The notes under the pieces were generated by a model, which worked only from the letters and a program-made list of their open reading frames with translations, did no database searches and was not told the DNA's origin. DNA of 64,000 nucleotides. Source: Deltaproteobacteria bacterium. GTDB lineage: Bacteria; Desulfobacterota; Binatia; Binatales; Binataceae. The first letter of the stretch is position 1; each line of letters begins with the position of its first letter. A program made the position numbers and the translations under genes. The stretch is taken from contig JAKBMB010000004.1 in NCBI GenBank assembly GCA_021831785.1, positions 22,689 to 86,688 of the forward strand, given 5' to 3'. Below are positions 29,192 through 36,994 of the stretch, one piece after another.

Positions 29192-29872
29192 ATGGCCGCG
29201 AATCCATACGTGCAGGGATGGCGAGAATGGGATGAGCGCTACGCCGATCTGGTCCTCGGCAAACGCAACTGGCAGATCGCAGCCGGTTGCTCGCTCCTGA
29301 TTAGTCTCGTGCTCGCAGTCGGCATCGTCTGGCTCGCGCTGCGCAGCCGCTATGTCCCGTATGTCGTCGTAACCGATCGATTCGGACAGGCGATCACGAT
29401 TCCGAAGCCGCTGACGCCCGCCTCGATGCCCGTCGTTGCCGCGCGGATGGAGCGCTGGGAAATCGAGGCGTTCATTCGCGACACGCGCTCAGTCTCAAGC
29501 GATCCCGCAGTTGAGCAGGCACGGCTTGCATCGCTGCACGCGCATGCGCGCGGCGCGGCGGATCGCTTCCTCGACGACTACTACCATTCCGACAACTTCG
29601 CCCATAACCCGTTCGAGATCGCCAAGAAGCAGACCATCGCGGTCCGGATCAATTCGATCCTCCAAGTTTCGCCCCAGAGCTACGAGGTTCATTGGACCGA
29701 GGAGAGCCGCGATCTCAACGGAGTTCCCGATGGACCGGCGACCCAGTGGGAAGCCGCGCTCCAGACCGAAATCCAACCGCCGAACTCCAGCGATGGCATC
29801 GTGAGCAATCCGCTGGGGTTTTACGTGACCAACATCACATGGACACCCGACCAGACCCAGGACAGCAAATGA
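29192..29872 (+). CDS. trbF: Conjugal transfer protein TrbF (VirB8-like)
   Basis: A 226-aa inner-membrane protein. The N-terminus NPYVQGWREWDERYADLVLGKRNWQ is the TrbF signature, followed by one TM segment (CSLLISLVLAVGIVWLAL) and a periplasmic VirB8-like domain with DDYYHSDNFAHNPFEIAKKQTIAVRINSILQVSPQSYEVHWTEE. It helps nucleate the mating channel. The start at 29192 follows GGGAGG; the frame is open upstream, but those residues are unrelated. It overlaps trbG by the ATGA motif. Confidence 0.92.
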   Translation: MAANPYVQGWREWDERYADLVLGKRNWQIAAGCSLLISLVLAVGIVWLALRSRYVPYVVVTDRFGQAITIPKPLTPASMPVVAARMERWEIEAFIRDTRSVSSDPAVEQARLASLHAHARGAADRFLDDYYHSDNFAHNPFEIAKKQTIAVRINSILQVSPQSYEVHWTEESRDLNGVPDGPATQWEAALQTEIQPPNSSDGIVSNPLGFYVTNITWTPDQTQDSK

Positions 29873-30837
29873 AGCCAACGGAGAAAACGGCGATGAAGCA
29901 AATCGCACTTGCCGGCGCGCTCGCGCTGATCGTGAGCGGATGCGCGGCGAAGCAGGCTCCCGCGCCGCCGCCGCTTAACCTCGCGGTGCTTGCTCCGCCG
30001 AAGACGGAAACGCCAGCACCGCTTACGGCCGCACAGATTCTCGCGGAGCAGCCGTCAGAGGTGCGCGCCGCGATTGGGCAACACGAGCAGAGCGGAGAAT
30101 GGCCAACTTACAAGACAGCGGGCGAGGTCCTTTATCCGTACAACGAGGGACCGGAACCCGTCGTCGATTGCGCGCCCCTCCGCACGACCGATATTCAGCT
30201 TCAGCCAGGGGAGACCATCACCGACGTGGCGATGGGCGACAGCGAGCGCTGGATGGCAACGCCCGCGTCATCGGGCGACCCGCGCAATCCAGTCGCGCAT
30301 CTCGCAGTCAAACCCCAGCTACCCGGTATCGCAACTAATCTCACCATCTACACGACAAAACATATCTATCACCTGCTGTTGCGCTCGCGCGGGCGCGCCA
30401 TGCAGGAGGTCGAGTTCTATTACCCGAACGAGGTGCTTGCGGCGGTGAAGGATGCGGATGCCGCAGCCGCGAAAGCAAAAGAGCAGACGACCGTAGATCC
30501 TCCAGGCGACGACGGCGACGGCGGCGTAGTCAAGGTTTCAGTCAACCCAGGCCAGCTCAACTTTTCTTACACCATCAACGGACCGAACGTGCCGTTCAGG
30601 CCGATCCGCGCCTTCGACGACGGCAGCCACGTTTACATCCAGATGCCGCCCGGAATGAAGACCAGCGAAGCGCCGGCGCTGCTGATCGCGGCTAACGGCG
30701 GCACCCAGATGGTTAACTACCGCGTCGAGGGCAACTACTACGTTGTCGATCGGCTGTTCCAACAGGCCGTGATGGTCTCGGGTGTCGGACGTGAACAGGA
30801 CCGCGTCACGATCGCTTACGCGGGTTCGCCGAGGTGA
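29869..30837 (+). CDS. trbG: Conjugal transfer lipoprotein TrbG (VirB9-like)
   Basis: A 322-aa outer-membrane-complex subunit. A lipoprotein signal ends in LIVSGC (MKQIALAGALALIVSGCAAKQ). The N-terminal domain has YPYNEGPEPVVDCAPLRTTDIQLQPGE and TTKHIYHLLLRS, as in VirB9/CagX proteins, and the C-terminal domain has VPFRPIRAFDDGSHVYIQMPP. ATG 29869 overlaps the trbF stop; ATG 29893, with GGAGA before it, is an equally good start. With TrbI it forms the T4SS core complex. Confidence 0.93.
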   Translation: MKPTEKTAMKQIALAGALALIVSGCAAKQAPAPPPLNLAVLAPPKTETPAPLTAAQILAEQPSEVRAAIGQHEQSGEWPTYKTAGEVLYPYNEGPEPVVDCAPLRTTDIQLQPGETITDVAMGDSERWMATPASSGDPRNPVAHLAVKPQLPGIATNLTIYTTKHIYHLLLRSRGRAMQEVEFYYPNEVLAAVKDADAAAAKAKEQTTVDPPGDDGDGGVVKVSVNPGQLNFSYTINGPNVPFRPIRAFDDGSHVYIQMPPGMKTSEAPALLIAANGGTQMVNYRVEGNYYVVDRLFQQAVMVSGVGREQDRVTIAYAGSPR

Positions 30838-30842
30838 AGACG

Positions 30843-31994
30843 ATGGCCGACGAGCAAGCGAAGTTGTCGGTGGTCGGCGAAGAGCACGACCTCGAAGACG
30901 AGCAGGAGCGCCAGGGCGGCGCGCGCCTCAATCGCCAAGCTCTGATGGTTGCCGCAAGCGTGCTGGTTCTTGCGGCGGTGTTCGCTGTGCAGGGCATTCG
31001 TTCCGCAGGCGTTACCAACCAGAAGAGCGAAGGCCAACCAGTAAGCGATGCAGCAGGGCAGGCGGCACGCGACAAAGCCGAGATGGAAGAACTCAAAGCA
31101 CGTGCGATGCGTGCTGGGCCTTCACCAGCCGTTACGGTACCGATCGCGCCACCTTTTGAGCCGCAGGTTAGGGTTCAGCACTCGCCGAAAGCCCCGAGCC
31201 GCTACGCGCAATGGGCAGAAGACAAGTACATGCGCGCACTCGAAGCTCCGGAGATGGTTTCGGCTTTCCACAGCGGCGGCACGCTTGAGATCGCGAGGGC
31301 ACAAACCGCCGACGGCAGCTCACAGCTCAGTCCAAACATTTCGAGTGATCCAACCGTTACTCTTCATCCGCCGGCATCGCGGTACACCGTGATGGCGGGC
31401 AGCGTGATTCCCGCCGTTCTCGTAAGCGGCATCAACTCCGACCTGCCTGGACCTGTGCTCGCGCAGGTCAGCGAAAACGTATTCGACAGCGCTACCGGCA
31501 AGTCCTTGCTCATCCCGCAGGGCAGCCGCCTCATTGGCGCATATCAGAACGCGTCGACCTACGGTCAAGAGCGCGTTCAGATCGCGTGGCGTCGGCTTAT
31601 CTTTCCAAACACGTCGAGCATGGACTTGCCGCAGATGCCGGGCGCGGACCAAGGCGGCTACACGGGTTTCAGCGATCAGGTTAACAACCACTATCTTGCG
31701 ACATTTGGCCCCGCAGCGGTGATGAGTCTGATCAGCGCCGGACAGATGGTCGGCCAGATGGCCGCGTTTGGCGGCGGCGGACTGTACGGTGCGTATGGTT
31801 ATTACCAACCGAATCAGTGGGCTATGTCCGGCGAGATGGCAGGTTCGGCCGCATCCGCACAGATGGGTGCGCTGGGCCAGCAAATGATGGGTCGCGGGAT
31901 GAATCGACCGCCGACGCTCGAGATTCGACCGGGCTACCAGTTCAACGTGATGGTGACGGAGGACCTTGTGTTTCTGAGCCCATACAAGGGTTGA
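30843..31994 (+). CDS. trbI: Conjugal transfer protein TrbI (VirB10-like)
   Basis: A 383-aa protein that spans both membranes. It has a cytoplasmic N-terminus, one TM segment (LMVAASVLVLAAVFAVQGI), a Pro-containing linker, and a C-terminal VirB10 domain with VMAGSVIPAVLVSGINSDLPGPVLAQVSENVFDSATGKSLLIPQGSRLIGAYQ and ATFGPAAVMSLISAG. I use ATG 30843, with GAGG 9 bp upstream; GTG 30834 overlaps the trbG stop. It ends the trbF-G-I block, which normally sits at the end of trb operons. Confidence 0.94.
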   Translation: MADEQAKLSVVGEEHDLEDEQERQGGARLNRQALMVAASVLVLAAVFAVQGIRSAGVTNQKSEGQPVSDAAGQAARDKAEMEELKARAMRAGPSPAVTVPIAPPFEPQVRVQHSPKAPSRYAQWAEDKYMRALEAPEMVSAFHSGGTLEIARAQTADGSSQLSPNISSDPTVTLHPPASRYTVMAGSVIPAVLVSGINSDLPGPVLAQVSENVFDSATGKSLLIPQGSRLIGAYQNASTYGQERVQIAWRRLIFPNTSSMDLPQMPGADQGGYTGFSDQVNNHYLATFGPAAVMSLISAGQMVGQMAAFGGGGLYGAYGYYQPNQWAMSGEMAGSAASAQMGALGQQMMGRGMNRPPTLEIRPGYQFNVMVTEDLVFLSPYKG

Positions 31995-32018
31995 ACGAGC
32001 GACCGAGAAGCGAGTGCA

Positions 32019-32037
32019 CGTTTACAAAACGTAAACG
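32019..32037. promoter_or_regulatory. Inverted repeat, likely operator of the RHH gene
   Basis: CGTTTAC (32019-32025) and GTAAACG (32031-32037) are perfect 7-bp arms around AAAAC, 20 bp before the start codon and just upstream of the AGGAGG ribosome-binding site. Ribbon-helix-helix proteins commonly bind such short dyads in front of their own genes. Confidence 0.55.
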
Positions 32038-32057
32038 AATTCAGGAGGACGACGGAA

Positions 32058-32327
32058 ATGGGTTTGTTGAAGCGGAAGGAAGAGAAGAGTGAGACGATCG
32101 CGCTGCGGGTGCCCGCCTCGCTTAAGACCGAGTTGGAGGAGCTACGCAAACGGGCTGAGGCGGCGGGGTTCGACCTGACCGCAACGATCACGGAATCACT
32201 TGCACGCTTCTCTCGCCAGGTGCGTTCGGAACTTGACGGATCAACGGGGAGCGGTGTGGTGAACGGGCGGTCCAACAAATCGAATGGGGCTGCGGGCACG
32301 CCGGTGACTAACGGCACAGCAGTGTAA
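32058..32327 (+). CDS. Small ribbon-helix-helix-like DNA-binding protein
   Basis: An 89-aa protein. Residues 12-50 (ETIALRVPASLKTELEELRKRAEAAGFDLTATITESLARF) have the beta-strand plus two-helix pattern of RHH regulators. The C-terminal 35 residues are Ser/Gly/Asn-rich and probably disordered. A strong AGGAGG and an inverted repeat lie upstream, fitting autoregulation. It separates trbI from traF and may control transfer genes or act in the relaxosome. Confidence 0.7.
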   Translation: MGLLKRKEEKSETIALRVPASLKTELEELRKRAEAAGFDLTATITESLARFSRQVRSELDGSTGSGVVNGRSNKSNGAAGTPVTNGTAV

Positions 32328-32362
32328 ATTCTCCACGGACGGGCGCGGAAGGAGAGAGGCAA

Positions 32363-33118
32363 ATGGCGGTCATTACTGGGCAGGGGCGGGTATCGGTCGC
32401 AGGGCAAGATAAAGGTAACGGGTCACTGCGACCCGCCGCCCGGGATTTCCTGCGACCGTTGCCCGCCTTTTCTGGAGGTCAGAGCGGGTCACACCGGGTC
32501 ATGGTGACCCGCACCGCGCAGACGGCCAACGCAACCAGTTCCGCACCGCGCGTACCGCGCAGAAACCCGTCCTGGACCTGTGTACGCAGCCTTCGGCGCA
32601 TGGCTTACCCGGCTCTTTTAACGCTGATCGCTCTGGCGGTTTCCGTCGCTCTGGGGAGCCTCTTCAATCTCCGAATTACGCTAACGGATAGTTCCACGCC
32701 GGCGGGCGTCTACCGTCTGGTTGCCGGCGCTCCCACAAGACGTGGCGCCCTCGTCGCCGCGTGCCTGCCCGAGACGATCGCACGGGAGGGACTTACACGT
32801 GGGTACCTCCGCCCAGGCGACTGCCCGGCTGGAGCCGAGCCGGTGGCGAAGCTCATCGGCGCGTTGCCCGGTGATGCCGTCAAGGTCGAGCCGGAAGGCG
32901 TCGCCGTCAATGGTGTGAACTTCAGATACAGCCAGGTTGCGGCGCACGATAGCGCGGGCAGACCGCTCGCGCCCGTGCCTTTCGGGCCACGCGGTGTGAG
33001 CTCGGGCGAGGTGTGGCTGTTCGGCTTCAACGACCTGCGAAGCTGGGATTCGCGATACTTCGGCCCCGTGCCGCTTGCCGCGATACGCGGAGGTCTCCAG
33101 CCAATCGTCACGTGGTGA
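32363..33118 (+). CDS. traF: Conjugative transfer signal peptidase TraF
   Basis: A 251-aa S26-family peptidase; in IncP plasmids TraF matures and circularises the pilin TrbC. The catalytic Ser lies in DSSTPAGVYRL (S110/S111) and the general base Lys is K163 in VAKLIGALPGD; a TM segment (LLTLIALAVSVALGSLF) precedes them. The C-terminus has VWLFGFNDLRSWDSRYFGPV. AAGGAGAG supports the start at 32363, yet the first 80 residues are unlike TraF and overlie a cluster of GGGTCA repeats. ATG 32501 or 32600 could be the true start. Confidence 0.85.
   Translation: MAVITGQGRVSVAGQDKGNGSLRPAARDFLRPLPAFSGGQSGSHRVMVTRTAQTANATSSAPRVPRRNPSWTCVRSLRRMAYPALLTLIALAVSVALGSLFNLRITLTDSSTPAGVYRLVAGAPTRRGALVAACLPETIAREGLTRGYLRPGDCPAGAEPVAKLIGALPGDAVKVEPEGVAVNGVNFRYSQVAAHDSAGRPLAPVPFGPRGVSSGEVWLFGFNDLRSWDSRYFGPVPLAAIRGGLQPIVTW
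32419..32512. repeat. Cluster of GGGTCA dyads in the 5' end of traF
   Basis: CGGGTC-ACTGC-GACCCG lies at 32419-32435. GCGGGTCAC (32484-32492) pairs with GTGACCCGC (32504-32512), and nested within that CGGGTCA-TGG-TGACCCG lies at 32495-32511. Such nested dyads near relaxase genes are seen in operators and oriT regions. I could not identify a nic consensus with confidence. Confidence 0.5.
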
Positions 33119-33123
33119 AAGTC

Positions 33124-33525
33124 ATGAGTGAACACACCCGCGAACAGGGCATCCGGGTCCATCACCTCGCCAATCTCGGCGGCCTCATAGCGCTCGCCGG
33201 GCTCGACAAGGAGCCGCCCGATTTCCTGCTCGGAGTATTGGTCAGCGCCGCGCGCGAAGCCGCGACGCTCACGGCTGGAGAGCGCTCCCAAGTTGCATAC
33301 GTCGGGCGGAAAAAGCTCGACGAGCGCGCCACTGCGAAGCGGGCGTGGCGATCGTGGACGAGCGCCCGCGAACTCCATTCGCTGCTTCTGTCGAGTGCCC
33401 AGATGAGGCGGATGATCGCGGCTCTCGGCGGTAGCGCTCCGGAGAATCCGGATCGGCTTTCGGCAGTGCTCACCAACCTGTTGAAGGAGGACGGCAGTGC
33501 GCCGGCCAAAGTACCTCAACGCTGA
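33124..33525 (+). CDS. Conjugal transfer protein TraD-like (small)
   Basis: A 133-aa protein. The segment VHHLANLGGLIALAGLDKEPPDFLLGVLVSAAREA resembles the LGGLV-KAGL...LLGALL core of the small TraD family encoded beside relaxases in Trb-type elements. It starts at ATG 33124, 5 bp after the traF stop, and overlaps the relaxase gene by 29 bp. It probably takes part in the relaxosome. The assignment rests on the short core motif and the position. Confidence 0.6.
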   Translation: MSEHTREQGIRVHHLANLGGLIALAGLDKEPPDFLLGVLVSAAREAATLTAGERSQVAYVGRKKLDERATAKRAWRSWTSARELHSLLLSSAQMRRMIAALGGSAPENPDRLSAVLTNLLKEDGSAPAKVPQR

Positions 33526-34516
33526 CCTGGAAGCTGGTCTTCGGCTCGGGAAGCTCAAGCCGGGACAGCGGCGCGGGCCGAAGCGGCTGGTTCCCTGGTG
33601 GGCGCGAATGCTTCGCCGCGTCAGCGCAGCCGCAACCATCCGCCGACAGCCGAAGATCGCCGCGGGAAGCCATGCTCTGCGCCGGCCATCATCAAACGCG
33701 ACGCGCCTGTATGGGCGCCGCTCGGTGGTCAAGGCTTCGTTCAGGCGCAATCGCCACAACGGTGGATGGACCGCGCACGCCCGCTATCTCGCGCGCGAGA
33801 ACGCCCAACGCGCGAACGAAAGAGGCCTCGGATTCGACGCCGTGCGCGACGGTCTCGATCCTGTTGCGACTGTCCGCGATTGGGAGCAGAGCGACCAATT
33901 GATGTGGTCGTTCATCGTGTCGCCCGAAGATGCCGAACGCATCAATCTCCGCGATCACGTCCGCAACCTGATAGCCGAAATGGAACGCAACCTCGACACA
34001 CGCCTCGAGTGGGTCGCCGTCGATCACCACAACACCGAAGACACGCACGTCCATCTTCTTGTCCGCGGCGTTCGCGAAGATGGCCGCCCTCTGGAAATCG
34101 ACCGCGAGTACCTCAAACGTGGAATACGCGAGCTTAGCGAACGGCTCATCGAGCGCGAGCTTGGGCCGCGCTCCGAACGCGAGGCCCTACTCGCGCGCGA
34201 ACGCGCCATCGAACGCGAACAGTGGACGGAAATCGACCGTGCGCTTCACCGCCGGGCCGGGTTCGACCGCATCGTAAACTACGATCACATCGAACCACGC
34301 AACGAGGGCGCGCGCGTCCGAGCGGCACAAGAAATGGATCGGCTTCGCTACCTTGAAAAGCTCGGGCTTGCGCGCCGCATCGACGAGCGGACTTGGGAGC
34401 TATCGCCTGCGCATGAAGCCGAGCTTCGCCGCCGACAGCGCGAGCGCGACATTATGAAGACCCGCGCGCACGAGCGCCAGCGCGCTCGCGCCAACGAACG
34501 CGAGTTCGAGAGGTAG
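33497..34516 (+). CDS. VirD2/MobP-type relaxase, short form
   Basis: A 339-aa relaxase with an N-terminal basic region, a candidate catalytic Tyr97 in TAHARYLARE (the usual RYIQRDG position) and the metal-binding histidine cluster in VDHHNTEDTHVHLLVRG (H177/H178, H184, H186). The continuation LEIDREYLKRGIRELSERLIERELGPRSE matches DUF3363-type relaxases. The family is often about 600 aa; this one lacks most of the DUF3363 tail and ends in an Arg/Glu helix. GTG 33497 is supported by AAGGAGG. It nicks oriT and pilots the strand. Confidence 0.85.
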   Translation: MRRPKYLNADLEAGLRLGKLKPGQRRGPKRLVPWWARMLRRVSAAATIRRQPKIAAGSHALRRPSSNATRLYGRRSVVKASFRRNRHNGGWTAHARYLARENAQRANERGLGFDAVRDGLDPVATVRDWEQSDQLMWSFIVSPEDAERINLRDHVRNLIAEMERNLDTRLEWVAVDHHNTEDTHVHLLVRGVREDGRPLEIDREYLKRGIRELSERLIERELGPRSEREALLARERAIEREQWTEIDRALHRRAGFDRIVNYDHIEPRNEGARVRAAQEMDRLRYLEKLGLARRIDERTWELSPAHEAELRRRQRERDIMKTRAHERQRARANEREFER

Positions 34517-34521
34517 GAGTC

Positions 34522-36351
34522 ATGGCGGAACATCGGCCATACCGCGTAACGAATCCACGCACGCAGGCGCAACTCACTCAAGTGAAACTGATCAGCGTCG
34601 CGAGCTTTCTTACCGTTACGCTCGCGGTCAACTGGATCGTTACGCAGCGAGCCGCTGCTCTGTTCGGCTACTCGCCGCTGCTCGGGCCAGCGCTCATCGG
34701 GCGGCTTTACGCGCCATGGGAATGGATCACTTGGTGGACTCGCTGGCACGCCGCCCGCAACTTTGCGCCCGTGTGGGGGAGATGCGTCAGCGAGGCGGGT
34801 CTGCCGCTTCTCCTCGCCGGAGGACTCGCGGTCGCCGCGATCCACATCGCACGCTGGTGGCTCCGGGACGAAATCCCAGACCTGCACGGTTCAGCGCGCT
34901 GGGCCAATCGCCGCGAGGTGCAAACGAGCGAATTCCTGGCGCCGCGCAGATACCTGCCGCACTGGCTACGGCGCGGGTTCGTGCGCGCGGGTTTGCTCAA
35001 GCCTCTCAAACGCCGCGAAGGGATCTACTTCGGCTCATGGCGCGTTCACGGCAGGCTGCATTACCTGCGCGACTGCGGGCCGGGCCACGTATTGCTGGAG
35101 GCACCGACGCGGGCGGGCAAGGGCGTCAACACGATCGTGCCGACGCTCCTGACTTGGCCCCATTCGGCGCTCGTGCATGACTTCAAGGGCGAGCTCTGGC
35201 AGGTGACCGCCGGCGCGCGCAAACAGATGGGCCAACTCTGTCTCAACTTCGACCCCGGCCATCTCCGTGGTCCCGGCGTCAAATACAATCCTCTGGAAGA
35301 AGTGCGGCTTCGCACTCCGTTCGAAGTCGCTGACGTGCAGAATCTGGTCGAGATTCTGCTCAACCCCGCCGGCAAAGGTTTTGGAGACGATGATCACTGG
35401 GTGGCCGCCGGCAAGGCGCTTCTGACCGGCGCCATCCTCCATATTCTCTACGCCGAGCCCAACAAGACGTTGCGCGGCCTTATCGGGCTTCTGAGCGATC
35501 CCGCCTCCACCATCGACGAGACCATGAACCGGATCATGACGGCTGAACATGATCCTGAAGGCGTGATGGGCTGGCAAACCTCGCGCGGGGAACCTACCCG
35601 CACCCATCAGGTGGTGGCCGAGAGCATGCGCGAAGTGCTCAACAAGGCCGAGAAGGATCGCAGCGGGGTAATATCTGAAATTGTCGCGCGGCTACCGCTC
35701 TTCCGGGACCCACTGATAACGGCCGCCACCGAGTACTCGGAGTTCAGAATCGACGATCTCGTCAACCATCAGCGCCCGGCCTCGCTCTATCTGACGGTGC
35801 CCAACCTTCATCGCAGGCGGCTGCGGCCCCTGATGCGGATGATGCTTAATCAAATCGTGTACCGGTTCACCGAGAAGCTCGCCTACGATAGCGGGCGGCC
35901 AGTCTCGGCGCACCGCCGCCCATTGCTGCTGATGCTCGATGAGTTCGGTCTCTTCGGCCGGTTCGAAGAGTTCGCCGACTCGATGAGCCATATCGCGGGC
36001 TTCGGCCTGCGCGCCTGTCTGGCGGTGCAGAGTCTGAACCATATCCATGAGCTTTACGGGCCCAACCAGTCGATCATCGATAACTGCGACACCACGATTC
36101 GCTTTACGCCTAACTCAAGCCGGAGCGCCGAGGAAATCTCCCGGCTGGTCGGCCAGACCACCGTGCGCCACGAACATTCCACGCAGTCAGGCGGCGGTAT
36201 CAGCCTCTCAGAGCCTGAGGTCGGCCGCCCGCTGATGACGCCCGACGAGGCGCGGCGAATGAGCACAGACGAGGTGCTGATATTCGCGCGCGGCCAACAT
36301 CCGATACGGGCGCCGATGCTCGTCTACCACGAGCAGTCGTATTTCAAGTGA
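34522..36351 (+). CDS. traG: Coupling protein TraG (VirD4-like)
   Basis: A 609-aa T4SS coupling ATPase. Two N-terminal TM regions precede Walker A APTRAGKGVN (194-203), and Walker B is LLLMLDEFG (D473/E474), followed by GFGLRACLAVQSLNHI. It links the relaxosome to the channel. The frame ends at TGA 36349-36351 after HEQSYFK. The same frame then continues for 82 codons of coding-like sequence to a second TGA at 36600, 16 bp before the next gene, so this stop may be a nonsense mutation or readthrough site. Confidence 0.93.
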   Translation: MAEHRPYRVTNPRTQAQLTQVKLISVASFLTVTLAVNWIVTQRAAALFGYSPLLGPALIGRLYAPWEWITWWTRWHAARNFAPVWGRCVSEAGLPLLLAGGLAVAAIHIARWWLRDEIPDLHGSARWANRREVQTSEFLAPRRYLPHWLRRGFVRAGLLKPLKRREGIYFGSWRVHGRLHYLRDCGPGHVLLEAPTRAGKGVNTIVPTLLTWPHSALVHDFKGELWQVTAGARKQMGQLCLNFDPGHLRGPGVKYNPLEEVRLRTPFEVADVQNLVEILLNPAGKGFGDDDHWVAAGKALLTGAILHILYAEPNKTLRGLIGLLSDPASTIDETMNRIMTAEHDPEGVMGWQTSRGEPTRTHQVVAESMREVLNKAEKDRSGVISEIVARLPLFRDPLITAATEYSEFRIDDLVNHQRPASLYLTVPNLHRRRLRPLMRMMLNQIVYRFTEKLAYDSGRPVSAHRRPLLLMLDEFGLFGRFEEFADSMSHIAGFGLRACLAVQSLNHIHELYGPNQSIIDNCDTTIRFTPNSSRSAEEISRLVGQTTVRHEHSTQSGGGISLSEPEVGRPLMTPDEARRMSTDEVLIFARGQHPIRAPMLVYHEQSYFK

Positions 36352-36600
36352 CTCTCAGCGATAGAGCCGCCTGCGAAGAGCGACCGGACGATTACCAGGG
36401 CGCCTGCCACGAGCGGCCAGGAAGCAACCGATGCGGCAACTTCGGTCGACGACGTGCGCGCAAATGCACATCCGGAGGCCCAGCGGAACGAAGCTGCAAA
36501 TCCCCCAGCGCCCGCGAGCCTCGACGCAGCCGAACGCAAAGTGCGGTTCCTGAAATTCGCCACGGACCCTCAAAGGTCCGGCCCTGCACCGCTCGAATGA
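36352..36600 (+). other. In-frame continuation of traG behind a TGA
   Basis: Read in the traG frame, these 83 triplets (ending in TGA) encode LSAIEPPAKSDRTITRAPATSG..., an Ala/Pro/Glu-rich tail ending ERKVRFLKFATDPQRSGPAPLE. The composition and GC-rich third positions match the operon, whereas the competing frame is Cys/Arg/Ser-rich. Without this tail, a 265-bp hole interrupts an otherwise tightly packed operon. Confidence 0.6.
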
Positions 36601-36616
36601 ATTGGAAGAACGAACG

Positions 36617-36994
36617 ATGAGACCAAGAGTTGCCATCTACGTTAGAGAAGAAGAACTGGCGCAGATCAAACGCGAAGCTGCGCGCCGGCGTGTGTCAGTT
36701 TCGCGATACCTGAAAGAGCGAGTCGCGCCCGCCTTCCCAGACGCGCCAGACAATCCCCTCACGCCGGAGACCGAACAGCGGCTCATCGATGCAGTGCGAC
36801 GTACGGCAAACGGCGCGCTTCGCAACGCGCTGGATCAAATCAGCACACTAATCGTCATGGTTGACCAACTTGCGCTTCGCCAGCTCGGAGACGAGGGACA
36901 TAAGGACTGGCAAAAACAAGTCGAAGAGCTTCTCCGCCGATTGCGTTCCGAACAATCCGAATCTCCATCGGCGACGAACGGAGCCCACGCATGA
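36617..36994 (+). CDS. RHH-type mobilisation accessory protein
   Basis: A 125-aa protein. Residues 3-36 (PRVAIYVREEELAQIKREAARRRVSVSRYLKERVAP) fit a CopG/MobC-like ribbon-helix-helix DNA-binding domain. The remainder is helical (TANGALRNALDQISTLIVMVDQLAL...). It sits between the coupling protein and trbB, overlapping trbB by 4 bp, a common place for a relaxosome accessory. TTG 36602 is a less likely start. Confidence 0.7.
   Translation: MRPRVAIYVREEELAQIKREAARRRVSVSRYLKERVAPAFPDAPDNPLTPETEQRLIDAVRRTANGALRNALDQISTLIVMVDQLALRQLGDEGHKDWQKQVEELLRRLRSEQSESPSATNGAHA

Noticed and set aside
36348..36620. 90-aa frame as a separate gene after traG
   Set aside because: Its composition is Cys/Arg/Ser-rich, like a shadow; the traG-frame continuation over the same bases looks coding.
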